Assembly: GCA_943787485.1 (NCBI GenBank)
Contig: CALSMP010000005.1
Span: 124,001-188,000, forward strand
Origin: an uncultured Luminiphilus sp.
GTDB lineage: Bacteria > Pseudomonadota > Gammaproteobacteria > Pseudomonadales > Halieaceae
Length of the DNA: 64,000 nucleotides
Reading direction: 5' to 3'
This document shows positions 8,118-16,438 of the stretch, piece after piece (positions within the stretch are counted from its first letter, which is position 1; each line of letters starts with the position of its first letter). Both the position numbers and the translations under genes were made by a program. The notes under the pieces are model-generated. The model did no database searches and was not told the DNA's origin. It saw only the letters and a program-made list of their open reading frames with translations.

Positions 8118-8147
8118 CTTGTTCCCATTTGTTCCCGATTTGTCCAA
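8118..8147 (-). promoter_or_regulatory. candidate CarH-type operator: three phased direct repeats
   Basis: On the minus strand GGACAAATC, GGAACAAAT and GGAACAAGA follow one another, with the shared ACA cores 11 and 10 bases apart, i.e. one helical turn. CarH/LitR-type MerR proteins bind tandem ~11-base direct repeats containing ACA. The array ends about 8 bases before the ATG of the regulator, which suggests autorepression. A further pair of ACA cores lies at 8222-8233 nearer the sigma-factor gene, but is less regular. Confidence 0.5.
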
Positions 8148-8302
8148 GGTTACGTGGCGAATCGGCCAATAGATCTCCCAATGTCGACTCGTCCGGCTTT
8201 TTGTCTATCTTTTGACCAGAAACAACCTGAACAAGAACCTCATCCACAGCAATCTCTTTGATCGATCGGCGCCGTATACCCAATGACACGGGGGAAATGC
8301 CA

Positions 8303-9595
8303 ATGGCCAGCAAAGACAACCATGAAGAGCGTGATCTGGAGCTGATGTTCGCAGAAGCTCGGCGCTATGACTTACTCACCGCCGAGCAGGAACGCGAGAT
8401 TGATGGACGGAAGTGGCGGGCAGTGCAGGCCCTACAGCAGCTTTTTGTCGAAGAGAAAGAGCTACTCGACTACTGCACCCGATTTATCGCCCAGTGTAGT
8501 AGCAGTCCCCCAGAAATAAAGCGTTTCACCAACAGAGACCAACACTTCGTCTTGCGTCGGGAACTCGCCCCCTACTTCGACGACGGGGAGCTCGCCACGA
8601 CAGCCAAGGGGTTCACACAGAAAGGCTGCAAGCTAAAGACAGGGAAAGCGCGCCTGGCACGACTCCAGGCGTTGTCCCTCCCGGCAAGCCTGACTGTCGG
8701 CATGGCTGTCGCGATGCTACGGAGAGCCGGCGGCCAGTTTTCTGACTCTGTCGCAGACGCCATCGCGAGCTGGGAGCGCCAATGGGCTCCCAGCATGAGT
8801 GGGTTTTCTCTTGAACCCACCTGTCTAAAGGAAATAAGAAAGCAGCTGCGTCTATATACTGACGCGCGAGATCGCCTCGTTATGCACAACCTGCGGCTGG
8901 TGTACTCGATCGCTGCTAGATACAAAGGTCGCGGCGTCTCCTACCTTGACCTAGTGCAGGAAGGTACGCTGGGCCTGATTCGCGCTGCCGAGAAATTCGA
9001 ATTCGAGAAAGGGTTTCGCTTCAGCACCTACTGTTTCAACTGGATTACCCAGGCCATCCGGCGCTACGTCGGTGATGTCGGCACCCTTATTCGCCTGCCA
9101 ACCCATGTCCAAGAGCAGCTAGGCCGATTGTACAAAGAGCGTGCGATCGAGACGGCGCGCACGGGCGCCGAACCCGACGAGGAAACTCTGGCGACCAATT
9201 TGGGCATGGATCTGGAAAAAACTCGGCAGTTGTTGCAGCTGCGAAATTTAGGCGTATCACTCGACGCGCCCCGCTTTGATGACGATGAGGGCACGCTTCT
9301 CGACACCTTAAGCACGGAAGAGTTCGGTGATACCGAGGACACCGCTGAACAGGCATCACTGCACCGCTTCCTCGAGGGCGCAGTCGACGAGCTCGAACAG
9401 TCGGAACGACGAGTCGTCATCGCCCGCTGGGGACTTCACCAAGGTCCTCCACTCTCCCGGGCAGAAATAGCTGAAAGCATGGGCGTCAGCCGAGAATGGG
9501 TAAGGCAGCTGGAGCGCTCTGCGCTCCGCAAACTCAAACAGCAAGACTCGGTTCGTTCGGCCTACGAGGACTACAGCGAGGTCGGCAACTTCTGA
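8303..9595 (+). CDS. sigma-70-family RNA polymerase sigma factor (group 2/3-like)
   Basis: A 430-residue sigma factor. A region 1.2-like helix is at about 11-60. Region 2 runs from about 185 to 258 (DRLVMHNLRLVYSIAARYKG, DLVQEGTLGLIRAAEKFE, RFSTYCFNWITQAIRR), region 3 from about 262 to 320 and region 4 from about 360 to 412 (ending SREWVRQLERSALRKLKQ, the -35 reader). Between regions 1.2 and 2 lies a ~120-residue non-conserved insert. It is neither RpoD (too short) nor RpoS by its insert. The start at 8303 has GGGGGA at proper spacing; in-frame codons at 8258 and 8297 fit worse. Divergent from the MerR regulator and likely controlled by it. Confidence 0.88.
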   Translation: MASKDNHEERDLELMFAEARRYDLLTAEQEREIDGRKWRAVQALQQLFVEEKELLDYCTRFIAQCSSSPPEIKRFTNRDQHFVLRRELAPYFDDGELATTAKGFTQKGCKLKTGKARLARLQALSLPASLTVGMAVAMLRRAGGQFSDSVADAIASWERQWAPSMSGFSLEPTCLKEIRKQLRLYTDARDRLVMHNLRLVYSIAARYKGRGVSYLDLVQEGTLGLIRAAEKFEFEKGFRFSTYCFNWITQAIRRYVGDVGTLIRLPTHVQEQLGRLYKERAIETARTGAEPDEETLATNLGMDLEKTRQLLQLRNLGVSLDAPRFDDDEGTLLDTLSTEEFGDTEDTAEQASLHRFLEGAVDELEQSERRVVIARWGLHQGPPLSRAEIAESMGVSREWVRQLERSALRKLKQQDSVRSAYEDYSEVGNF

Positions 9596-9627
9596 CGTAG
9601 CGGGTACCCGAACTCTCTGAAAATGCA

Positions 9628-10512
9628 CTAGCGCCCCAGGATGTTCGCTAGCGCGTCACGCAGGTCAGAGTACTCAAATACAAAGTCCAGCTGTTGCAGT
9701 CGTTGGGGCTCAACACGCTGGCCGTTGAGTAGCAGCTCATCCGCCATCTCCCCCATCAGCAGGCGCACAACGGACGACGGCATACCGGCCGAGAAGAATG
9801 TCCACTTGAATTCTTTTGCGACGCCGCACAGCTCCCCATGGGTCACCGGCTTGGGAGCGGTGAGGTTGATTGGGCCCTGAATACCGGGTGTCTCAAGAAC
9901 AAAACAAATTGCATTCACCACGTCTCGACGATGGACCCAACTCAGCCACTGATTACCCGATCCCAGCCAACTGCCGATACCCAATTGAAAAGACTTCAGC
10001 ATCTCCTGCAACGCCCCGCCCCCGTGATCGAGAACGACGCCAAGGCGTAATAACACCACCTGAGGGATGAAGGACTCGGCCGTTTGGGCGGCAACCTCCC
10101 ACTGCCGGCAAAGCTCCGCCGAGAAACCTTTTCCAGGACCGCTTTCCTCAGTAAACACATCCGTGAGGCTCTGCCCGTAAAAACCCACGGCGCTGCCACT
10201 GATCAACAATCCGGGTCTGCTCTGTTGGCGCTCGAGCCAACTCACTAAATGCTGAGTCAGCCCAACCCGACTGTCGACAATTTCACGCTTATAGCCCTTG
10301 CTCCAACGGCGCGCAGCAAGGCCCGCTCCCGCAAGATTAATCACCGCATCCACCTTGCCCTCGATGGCATCGAGGTCATTGACATAGCGTATTGATGCGC
10401 TGTCTGAATACTTTCCCCGCGTGAGCACCGTCATACAGTGGCCGCGACCTACAAGTTCGGGTAGCAATGCACCGCCAATAAACCCGGTACCTCCAGTAAC
10501 AAGAATATGCAT
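9628..10512 (-). CDS. TIGR01777-family NAD(P)-dependent epimerase/SDR (YfcH-like)
   Basis: A 294-residue extended short-chain dehydrogenase. The dinucleotide loop GGTGFIGG lies at residues 7-14. NLAGAGLAARRWS at about 65-78 and the C-terminal DUF1731-like end (LDFVFEYSDLRDALANIL) are typical of the TIGR01777/YfcH group, called nucleoside-diphosphate-sugar epimerases without proven substrate. The ATG at 10512 has GGGAG nine bases upstream. Members of this family are often linked to photolyase and MerR genes in Proteobacteria, and here it sits between the sigma factor and the sirtuin-photolyase pair. Divergent from the sirtuin with a 51-base gap. Confidence 0.88.
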   Translation of the reverse strand: MHILVTGGTGFIGGALLPELVGRGHCMTVLTRGKYSDSASIRYVNDLDAIEGKVDAVINLAGAGLAARRWSKGYKREIVDSRVGLTQHLVSWLERQQSRPGLLISGSAVGFYGQSLTDVFTEESGPGKGFSAELCRQWEVAAQTAESFIPQVVLLRLGVVLDHGGGALQEMLKSFQLGIGSWLGSGNQWLSWVHRRDVVNAICFVLETPGIQGPINLTAPKPVTHGELCGVAKEFKWTFFSAGMPSSVVRLLMGEMADELLLNGQRVEPQRLQQLDFVFEYSDLRDALANILGR

Positions 10513-10563
10513 GTTCGGTGCTCCCTCAGACAACCAACCTGATCTCTAAGACGTATACGCACC

Positions 10564-11433
10564 ATGACGGATCTGGTTGACGCTCTTTTACACATTCTTG
10601 ATCGGCACGCTCGTTGGGTGGTCTTGACTGGTGCCGGGATCAGTGCAGACTCCGGCATCCCAACCTACCGAGACAGCGGCGGAAAATGGCTGGGCGCTGA
10701 CCCTATCCTTCATCAGGAATTCATACAGTCACCCGCAAAGCGCCAGCGGTATTGGGGACGCTCCATGCTGGGCTGGCCGGGGGTAAGGGACGCGGACCCC
10801 AACCGACACCACCGAGCCCTAACGCGCTTCGAGCAGGCAGATAAAATCGAAGCGCTTATTACGCAAAACGTCGACCGCCTTCATCAACGCGCAGGAAGCC
10901 AGCGGGTAATCGATCTTCACGGGCGGCTCGATCGCGTTCGTTGCCTTGACTGCGGCGCTGGATATGAGCGCGAAGCCATCCAGCAACGACTGCTGTCACT
11001 AAATCCCCACAATGCCCAACCGTCGCAAGCGCTTCGCCCCGATGGCGACGCGGATTTATCCGATGAGCTAGTGGCAAGCATTCAAGTACCGCACTGTACG
11101 GCGTGTGGCGGACTGCTGAAGCCCGATGTGGTTTTTTTTGGCGGTACCATACCCCGCGAGCAGGTTAGCGCTTGCGAAGCAGCCCTGTCTCGGGCCGATG
11201 CCTTACTTGTAGTGGGAAGCTCTCTCCACGTTTATTCCGGGTTTAGAATCTGCCGTCAAGCAACTGACCAAGGAAAACCGCTAGTCATAGCCAATGAAGG
11301 CACGACCCGAGCGGACGACATCGCTACCCTAAAAATCCAAAACAATGCGCTCAGCATGCTGTCGTCTCTCCTAGAAGATTACGCGTGGTCTGATCCAACG
11401 CACTCACCAAACAACAGGATTTACCATGCCTAA
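10564..11433 (+). CDS. Sir2-family NAD+-dependent protein deacylase (SIRT4/class II-like)
   Basis: A 289-residue sirtuin. The NAD motif GAGISADSGIPTYRD is at 23-37, QNVD at 101-104, the catalytic His in DLHG at 119, and the zinc site is formed by Cys127/130 and Cys178/181 separated by a long loop. The long zinc-domain insert and the YRD-GGKW start resemble SIRT4-like class II sirtuins rather than CobB, so it may remove acyl or ADP-ribosyl groups rather than acetyl. Its stop overlaps the photolyase start by 8 bases, indicating coupled translation. Confidence 0.92.
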   Translation: MTDLVDALLHILDRHARWVVLTGAGISADSGIPTYRDSGGKWLGADPILHQEFIQSPAKRQRYWGRSMLGWPGVRDADPNRHHRALTRFEQADKIEALITQNVDRLHQRAGSQRVIDLHGRLDRVRCLDCGAGYEREAIQQRLLSLNPHNAQPSQALRPDGDADLSDELVASIQVPHCTACGGLLKPDVVFFGGTIPREQVSACEAALSRADALLVVGSSLHVYSGFRICRQATDQGKPLVIANEGTTRADDIATLKIQNNALSMLSSLLEDYAWSDPTHSPNNRIYHA

Positions 11434-12871
11434 GCCTGCCATCTATTGGTTTCGCGCAGACCTTCGCCTGTCCGACCTGCCGGGCCTTGTCGCTGCCAGC
11501 AATGCGGGGCCGGTGATTCCGGTCTACATCCTTGACGATCAGCTAGGAGATGAATGGAAATTTGGAGGAGCGACGCGATGGTGGCTTCACCATAGCCTCG
11601 ATCGCCTCAATAAAGACCTGATGGCCCGAGATGGCAAGCTTATTCTGCGCCGCGGTGAAACGACGGCAACACTCGCGACGCTTATGCAGGAAACCGGCGC
11701 CACCCAGATTTACGCCAGCCGTCAATATCAGCCTTGGGCGCAACAGAGTGAGCATGAGTTAAAAGACCTCGCCCAAGGACGCGGGGGAGACTTCAAACGT
11801 TATCCAGGCACGCTGATTTTTGAACCCGAAGAGATCAAGACCGGTGGCGGCACGCCCTTCAAGGTGTTTACACCGTTTTGGCGAGCTTGCCTCAAGGGCC
11901 GAGACCCCAGTCAGCCCTTACCTATCCCCACGTTATCCTTTAGTGAATCAATGCCGAAGAGCCTCGAACTCGAAGAGCTTGGATTGCTCCCCACGCGACC
12001 CAATTGGGCTGAGGGCTGGGAGACGCTTTGGTGCCCGGGAGAGGCAGGCGCGGAGGATGCGCTTCAGGCTTTTCTCGCGAGCCATGTGAGCGACTACGGC
12101 GAGGGCCGAGACTTTCCGGCACAACCCAATACATCGCGGCTTTCACCGCATCTCAAGTTTGGCGAAATCTCTCCGCGCCAGATATGGGCCGCCGCTCAGC
12201 ACCTAAAGCATGCTGAACCCGCGACCGCAGCGTCAGTGGATAAATTTTTAGCCGAAATTGGGTGGCGTGAATTTTGTAACCACCTGGTGGCCCAGTTTCC
12301 CGCCATGCCCGATCGAGCCTTTAATTCGAAGTTCGATCACTTCCCTTGGGGCGACAATGAAGAGTACTTAAGCGCCTGGCAGCAAGGCATGACGGGCTAC
12401 CCGATCGTCGATGCCGGCATGCGTGAGCTATGGCAGACCGGCTTCATGCACAACCGTGTTCGCATGGTCGTCGCGTCGTTTTTAACGAAACATCTGCTGA
12501 CTCACTGGCGCCACGGTGAGGAGTGGTTCTGGGACTGTCTTCTTGACGCCGATCTCGCCTCTAATGCCTGCTCTTGGCAATGGGTTGGCGGGTCAGGCGC
12601 GGACGCATCTCCTTACTTTCGAATATTTAACCCCATCGCCCAAGGTGAAAAATTCGACAAGACCGGCGAGTACACCCGAAAGTGGGTGCCCGAAATCGCA
12701 GAGCTGCCCGATAAGTATTTACACAAGCCCTGGGAGGCCCCCGCCCTCACGCTAGAAGCGGCAGGCGTTGCCCTCGGCGAGACGTATCCTCAGCCAATTG
12801 TGGATCACAAAGCTGCACGCGAGACCGCATTAATCGCTTACGCCAACCTGAGGGCTCAATTCAGCGAATGA
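11426..12871 (+). CDS. phrB: deoxyribodipyrimidine photolyase/cryptochrome family (class I CPD photolyase-like)
   Basis: A 481-residue flavoprotein. The N-terminal antenna-binding Rossmann domain begins IYWFRADLRLSDLPGL. The C-terminal FAD domain has GDNEEYLSAWQQGMTGYPIVDAGMR-type residues from about 305, MHNRVRMVVASFL at about 335-347, and the DADLASNACSWQWVGGSGAD loop and YFRIFNP typical of class I photolyases. It lacks a DASH-type C-terminal extension. Role: light-driven repair of UV pyrimidine dimers, although cryptochrome-type signalling cannot be excluded. It is translated from a start inside the sirtuin gene and ends 7 bases from the convergent cyclase-family gene. Confidence 0.93.
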   Translation: MPKPAIYWFRADLRLSDLPGLVAASNAGPVIPVYILDDQLGDEWKFGGATRWWLHHSLDRLNKDLMARDGKLILRRGETTATLATLMQETGATQIYASRQYQPWAQQSEHELKDLAQGRGGDFKRYPGTLIFEPEEIKTGGGTPFKVFTPFWRACLKGRDPSQPLPIPTLSFSESMPKSLELEELGLLPTRPNWAEGWETLWCPGEAGAEDALQAFLASHVSDYGEGRDFPAQPNTSRLSPHLKFGEISPRQIWAAAQHLKHAEPATAASVDKFLAEIGWREFCNHLVAQFPAMPDRAFNSKFDHFPWGDNEEYLSAWQQGMTGYPIVDAGMRELWQTGFMHNRVRMVVASFLTKHLLTHWRHGEEWFWDCLLDADLASNACSWQWVGGSGADASPYFRIFNPIAQGEKFDKTGEYTRKWVPEIAELPDKYLHKPWEAPALTLEAAGVALGETYPQPIVDHKAARETALIAYANLRAQFSE

Positions 12872-12878
12872 CGGTCGA

Positions 12879-13664
12879 TCAATCATCGACAATAGCGACC
12901 GCCCGCGTCCATCCGGCGGAAGCTCCCTTAATTTTGTGCGGGAAGCAACTTAGGGTAAATCCGGTAGCGGGCAGCGACTCGAGATTATGAAGCTTTTCGA
13001 GGTGACAATAACCGATGTCCCGACCCGCTTTGTGCCCCTCCCAGATAATGCTGGCATCTTTCTCCCTGGCGAAGCGCTCGGCGGTATAACTAAATGGTGC
13101 GTCCCAGCTCCAAGCATCTGTGCCGGTCACTCGAATCCCACGCTCAAGAAGATACATAGTGGCTTCGTAACCCATGCCACAGCCACGATTGACATAATCA
13201 GGCTGGCCGTATGCCGCTCCTGCCGCTGTGTTTACCACGACAATTTCAAGGGGCTGAAGAATGTGACCGATGCGCTCAAGTTCGGCGGCCACGTCCTCTG
13301 CGGTCACAACATAGCCATCGGCCTTGTCCCGAAAATCTAACTTGACCCCCGGCTGAAAACACCACTCTAGGGGCACCTCATCGATCGTAATCGCACGCTC
13401 ACGGCCGCCGGCTTGCTCATTCATCGTGCTGTGAAAATGATAAGGCGCATCGAGGTGCGTACCGTTGTGTGTGCTGAGCTGGACAAACTCAACCGCCCAG
13501 CCCTCAGCATCGGGCAGCTCGTTGGCGTCCAGCCCCTCAAAAAACAGTTTGACCTGTTCGGCGCCCTCCTCGTGGCGAATATAATCGATGTGGGGCTGCA
13601 TCATGGGAGGATCACTGACCACGTCATTTTCAAGGTAGATAGATAAATCAATAAAGCGCCGCAT
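12879..13664 (-). CDS. cyclase-family metal hydrolase (kynurenine formamidase-like fold)
   Basis: A 261-residue protein of the cyclase/KynB superfamily. The metal-binding signature HNGTHLDAPYHFH (66-78) holds His66, His70, Asp72 and His76; further His/Glu lie in the C-terminal half (WEGHKAGRD). Family members hydrolyse N-formylkynurenine, isatin or other cyclic amides, or act in polyketide cyclisation. No tryptophan-catabolism gene is nearby, so the substrate is unknown. It is convergent to the photolyase (7-base gap) and divergent from the patatin gene. Confidence 0.87.
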   Translation of the reverse strand: MRRFIDLSIYLENDVVSDPPMMQPHIDYIRHEEGAEQVKLFFEGLDANELPDAEGWAVEFVQLSTHNGTHLDAPYHFHSTMNEQAGGRERAITIDEVPLEWCFQPGVKLDFRDKADGYVVTAEDVAAELERIGHILQPLEIVVVNTAAGAAYGQPDYVNRGCGMGYEATMYLLERGIRVTGTDAWSWDAPFSYTAERFAREKDASIIWEGHKAGRDIGYCHLEKLHNLESLPATGFTLSCFPHKIKGASAGWTRAVAIVDD

Positions 13665-13731
13665 GCAGTTCTCTCGTATGATGGGAGAATGAATAGCCTA
13701 ACGCTATTTAGAGGAGACAGCGAACCTACTT

Positions 13732-15096
13732 ATGACGGTGAAAACCGGGTTAATTCTTGCAGGCGGTGGCGCTAGGGCGGCCTATCAGGTCGGTGTCTTG
13801 CGTGCCGTGGCCAATATTCTGCCCCAGAGCAGCGAGCAACCCTTCCCCATCATTAGCGGCACCTCTGCCGGGGCGATAAATGCGCTGGGGCTAGCGGGTC
13901 GGCCGGGCGCCTTTCGCAACCGAGTCCGAACACTGGCAGCTATTTGGGGATCCCTCGCCAGTGAGGATATTTATCGAACTGACGTCTTCGGTGTCGCCCG
14001 AAACGCCGCCAAAATTGCCTGGTCCCTTCTCAGAACAACTCAACACAGGCAGCAAGCGCTCGCGCTTCTTGATAACGGGCCGCTGCGCCAGCTGCTCACT
14101 GAGGTCGTAAAGTTTGCCTACATTGATGATGCGATCGCCTCGGGCGAACTTGAGGCCATCGCTGTGACCGCGATGAACTACTCCAACGGGCACTCCACGA
14201 CGTTTTATCAAGGGCAGGCGCATTTAGTTCCCTGGCAGCGGACCCACCGCCGCAGTGAATCCTGCCGCTTGAGTGTTGAACACCTGCTCGCCTCGTCAGC
14301 TCTTCCAACGCTATTCCCTGCCACTGCTCTTGATGACGATTTTTACGGCGACGGTGCCCTGCGACAAACAAGGCCCTTGAGCGCCGCCATCCGGCTCGGT
14401 GCGGATAAGCTCTTCATTATCGGCGTCAGTGAACAAGGAGGCGCTTTTTCTCCCGACCAGGAGTCCGGCATTCCACCGACGATCCCCCAGGTACTAGGAC
14501 AACTGCTTAACGCCGTTTTCCTCGATTCCATCGACAATGACCTGGAGACGCTGCAACGGGTTAATTCATTAGTGGGTAGTTTAAGCGCCAAGCAGTTAGC
14601 CGAGGCCGGACTGCCTTCAATGCGAGTTATCGATGCCTTGACGATCTCTCCCAGCCGCTCGTTAGGTGCACTTGCGCAGGAATATATTCATGAGCTGCCG
14701 ACATCAACGCGTTGGTTTTTGGAGAAGACCGGCTCAATTAAACCCAGCGGTTCGGGTGGCGCCTTGTCCTATATCCTTTTCGAGCAGGGTTACTGCCAGC
14801 GACTGATGGCACTCGGTTATGAGGACGCAATCGCCAAAACCGATCAAATCAGAGACTTTTTTGAACTGAGCGAAAGTCGATTACGGGTTAACAGGCCAGC
14901 ATTCAAGGCACACCGGCGTCCTCGCCAGAGCCTGCGAGACAAGTTCCCGCTGAGCCTCATGAAAACAATTGGCAGGAAACCCCAAAAACCGGTAACGTCG
15001 GCCCCGAAAAGTTCGCCCCCGAGGACTCTAAAATATGTTTCGAAAAGCACTCATGGCAAGCTTGGCATTTTGCTCCCAGATAGGCATCGCCAGTGA
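13732..15096 (+). CDS. patatin-like phospholipase family protein
   Basis: A 454-residue protein. The patatin domain fills the N-terminal ~330 residues: oxyanion loop GGGARAAYQ (11-19), nucleophile elbow GTSAG with Ser45, and the DGA motif with Asp207 (DGALRQTRPL), which together make the Ser-Asp dyad. The C-terminal ~100 residues are basic and Pro/Lys rich. It has no signal peptide, so it probably acts on membrane lipids from the cytoplasm. A GAGGAG element lies rather far (17 bases) upstream of the ATG. The 3' end overlaps the next gene by 62 bases. Confidence 0.9.
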   Translation: MTVKTGLILAGGGARAAYQVGVLRAVANILPQSSEQPFPIISGTSAGAINALGLAGRPGAFRNRVRTLAAIWGSLASEDIYRTDVFGVARNAAKIAWSLLRTTQHRQQALALLDNGPLRQLLTEVVKFAYIDDAIASGELEAIAVTAMNYSNGHSTTFYQGQAHLVPWQRTHRRSESCRLSVEHLLASSALPTLFPATALDDDFYGDGALRQTRPLSAAIRLGADKLFIIGVSEQGGAFSPDQESGIPPTIPQVLGQLLNAVFLDSIDNDLETLQRVNSLVGSLSAKQLAEAGLPSMRVIDALTISPSRSLGALAQEYIHELPTSTRWFLEKTGSIKPSGSGGALSYILFEQGYCQRLMALGYEDAIAKTDQIRDFFELSESRLRVNRPAFKAHRRPRQSLRDKFPLSLMKTIGRKPQKPVTSAPKSSPPRTLKYVSKSTHGKLGILLPDRHRQ

Positions 15097-16438
15097 CAGC
15101 GCCTTTCCATCGACCTATCAGCCATTAGCCTCTGAGCCCACCGTCATCAGAAATGCCACTATCCTCACTGGCAACGGCAGGCGGTTGGATAACGCGGACT
15201 TGTATTTTGAGGATGGTCGAATAGTCTGGGTTGGCTCAGGCGAAGCGGCGGACAATAGCCGGGTTATCGATGCCGAAGGCCGCTGGGTCACCCCGGGCAT
15301 TATCGACGTACACTCACACCTCGGCGTCTACCCAAGCCCTGACGTCGATGCACACTCAGACGGCAATGAAGCCACCGCGCCTGTTACCGCTGAGGTCTGG
15401 GCGGAGCACAGCGTCTGGCCGCAGGATCCCGGCTTCACTCGCGCGTTGGCGGGCGGTATCACGTCGCTACAGATCCTACCCGGTTCGGCGAATCTTTTCG
15501 GCGGACGCAGTGTAACCCTCAAAAACGTGCCCGCCGGCACCTACCAAGCCATGAAATTCCCGAGCGCCCCCTACGGCCTCAAAATGGCGTGCGGCGAAAA
15601 CCCCAAGCGCGTCTACGGACGACGTAAAACGGCTCCGTCCACTCGCATGGGAAACGTCGCCGCCTATCGATCCTCTTGGATAAAAGCGCAGCGTTATATC
15701 GATGACTGGTCAGAATATGAGCGCAAAGTAGCCGAACAGGAAGCCAAAAACACCAACGCAGAAGGTACCGCCGCACTCGCCGCTGCACTCAACAAGCCGC
15801 CGAAGCGCGACCTCGAACTCGAGACACTTGCCGGCGTACTCAAGGGTGACATCATCGTACACATGCACTGTTATCGTGCCGACGAAATGGTCACCATCAT
15901 GGATATGGCTGACGAATTTGGCTACCAAGTTGGCACCTTCCACCATGGGGTGGAGGCTTACAAGATTGCCGATCAACTTGCCCAAAACGGCGTTTGCGGC
16001 GCCCTTTGGGCAGACTGGTGGGGCTTCAAAATGGAGGCCTACGACGGTATTCAAGAGAATATAGCGCTGGTTGATCGCCCCGAAGGCGGATGCGCCATCG
16101 TCCACTCGGATTCTGATGAGGGTATCCAGCGGCTCAATCAGGAGGCCGCAAAAGCAATGGCGCGTGGCCGGGCGGCGGGCCTCACCATTCCCGAGGAGCG
16201 CGCGATTGGGTGGATCACCTCAAATGCTGCGAAGTCGCTCGGCGTTGCGGATCAAACCGGCACCCTTGCGGCTAACATGATGGCCGACGTAGTCATTTGG
16301 AATCAAAACCCCTTTAGCGTGTATGCCAAAGCAGATCAGGTTTTTGTAGATGGTGCTCAAGTCTATGATCGCTTTGACGCTACATTACAGCCGATATCGG
16401 ATTTTGAGCTTGGTCAGCTGATGGAGGTGACACCGTGA
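15035..16438 (+). CDS. exported amidohydrolase (imidazolonepropionase-like)
   Basis: A 467-residue amidohydrolase with a signal peptide (MFRKALMASLAFCSQIGIAS). The metal-dependent barrel is intact: DVHSH with His93 and His95, a further His in IIVHMHC, FHHG with the next ligand, and Asp in VHSDSDEG. The C-terminal return of the beta-sandwich (ADVVIWNQNPF) is present. This periplasmic subgroup resembles imidazolonepropionase and peptidase-like amidohydrolases; the substrate is unknown. It starts inside the end of the patatin gene. The next gene, a degenerate relative, starts at its stop (GTGA overlap), so the two products may form a complex. Confidence 0.88.
   Translation: MFRKALMASLAFCSQIGIASDSAFPSTYQPLASEPTVIRNATILTGNGRRLDNADLYFEDGRIVWVGSGEAADNSRVIDAEGRWVTPGIIDVHSHLGVYPSPDVDAHSDGNEATAPVTAEVWAEHSVWPQDPGFTRALAGGITSLQILPGSANLFGGRSVTLKNVPAGTYQAMKFPSAPYGLKMACGENPKRVYGRRKTAPSTRMGNVAAYRSSWIKAQRYIDDWSEYERKVAEQEAKNTNAEGTAALAAALNKPPKRDLELETLAGVLKGDIIVHMHCYRADEMVTIMDMADEFGYQVGTFHHGVEAYKIADQLAQNGVCGALWADWWGFKMEAYDGIQENIALVDRPEGGCAIVHSDSDEGIQRLNQEAAKAMARGRAAGLTIPEERAIGWITSNAAKSLGVADQTGTLAANMMADVVIWNQNPFSVYAKADQVFVDGAQVYDRFDATLQPISDFELGQLMEVTP

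Noticed and set aside
8222-8233. Further ACA cores near the sigma-factor gene
   Set aside because: Only two copies, 9 bases apart; not regular enough to call a second operator.
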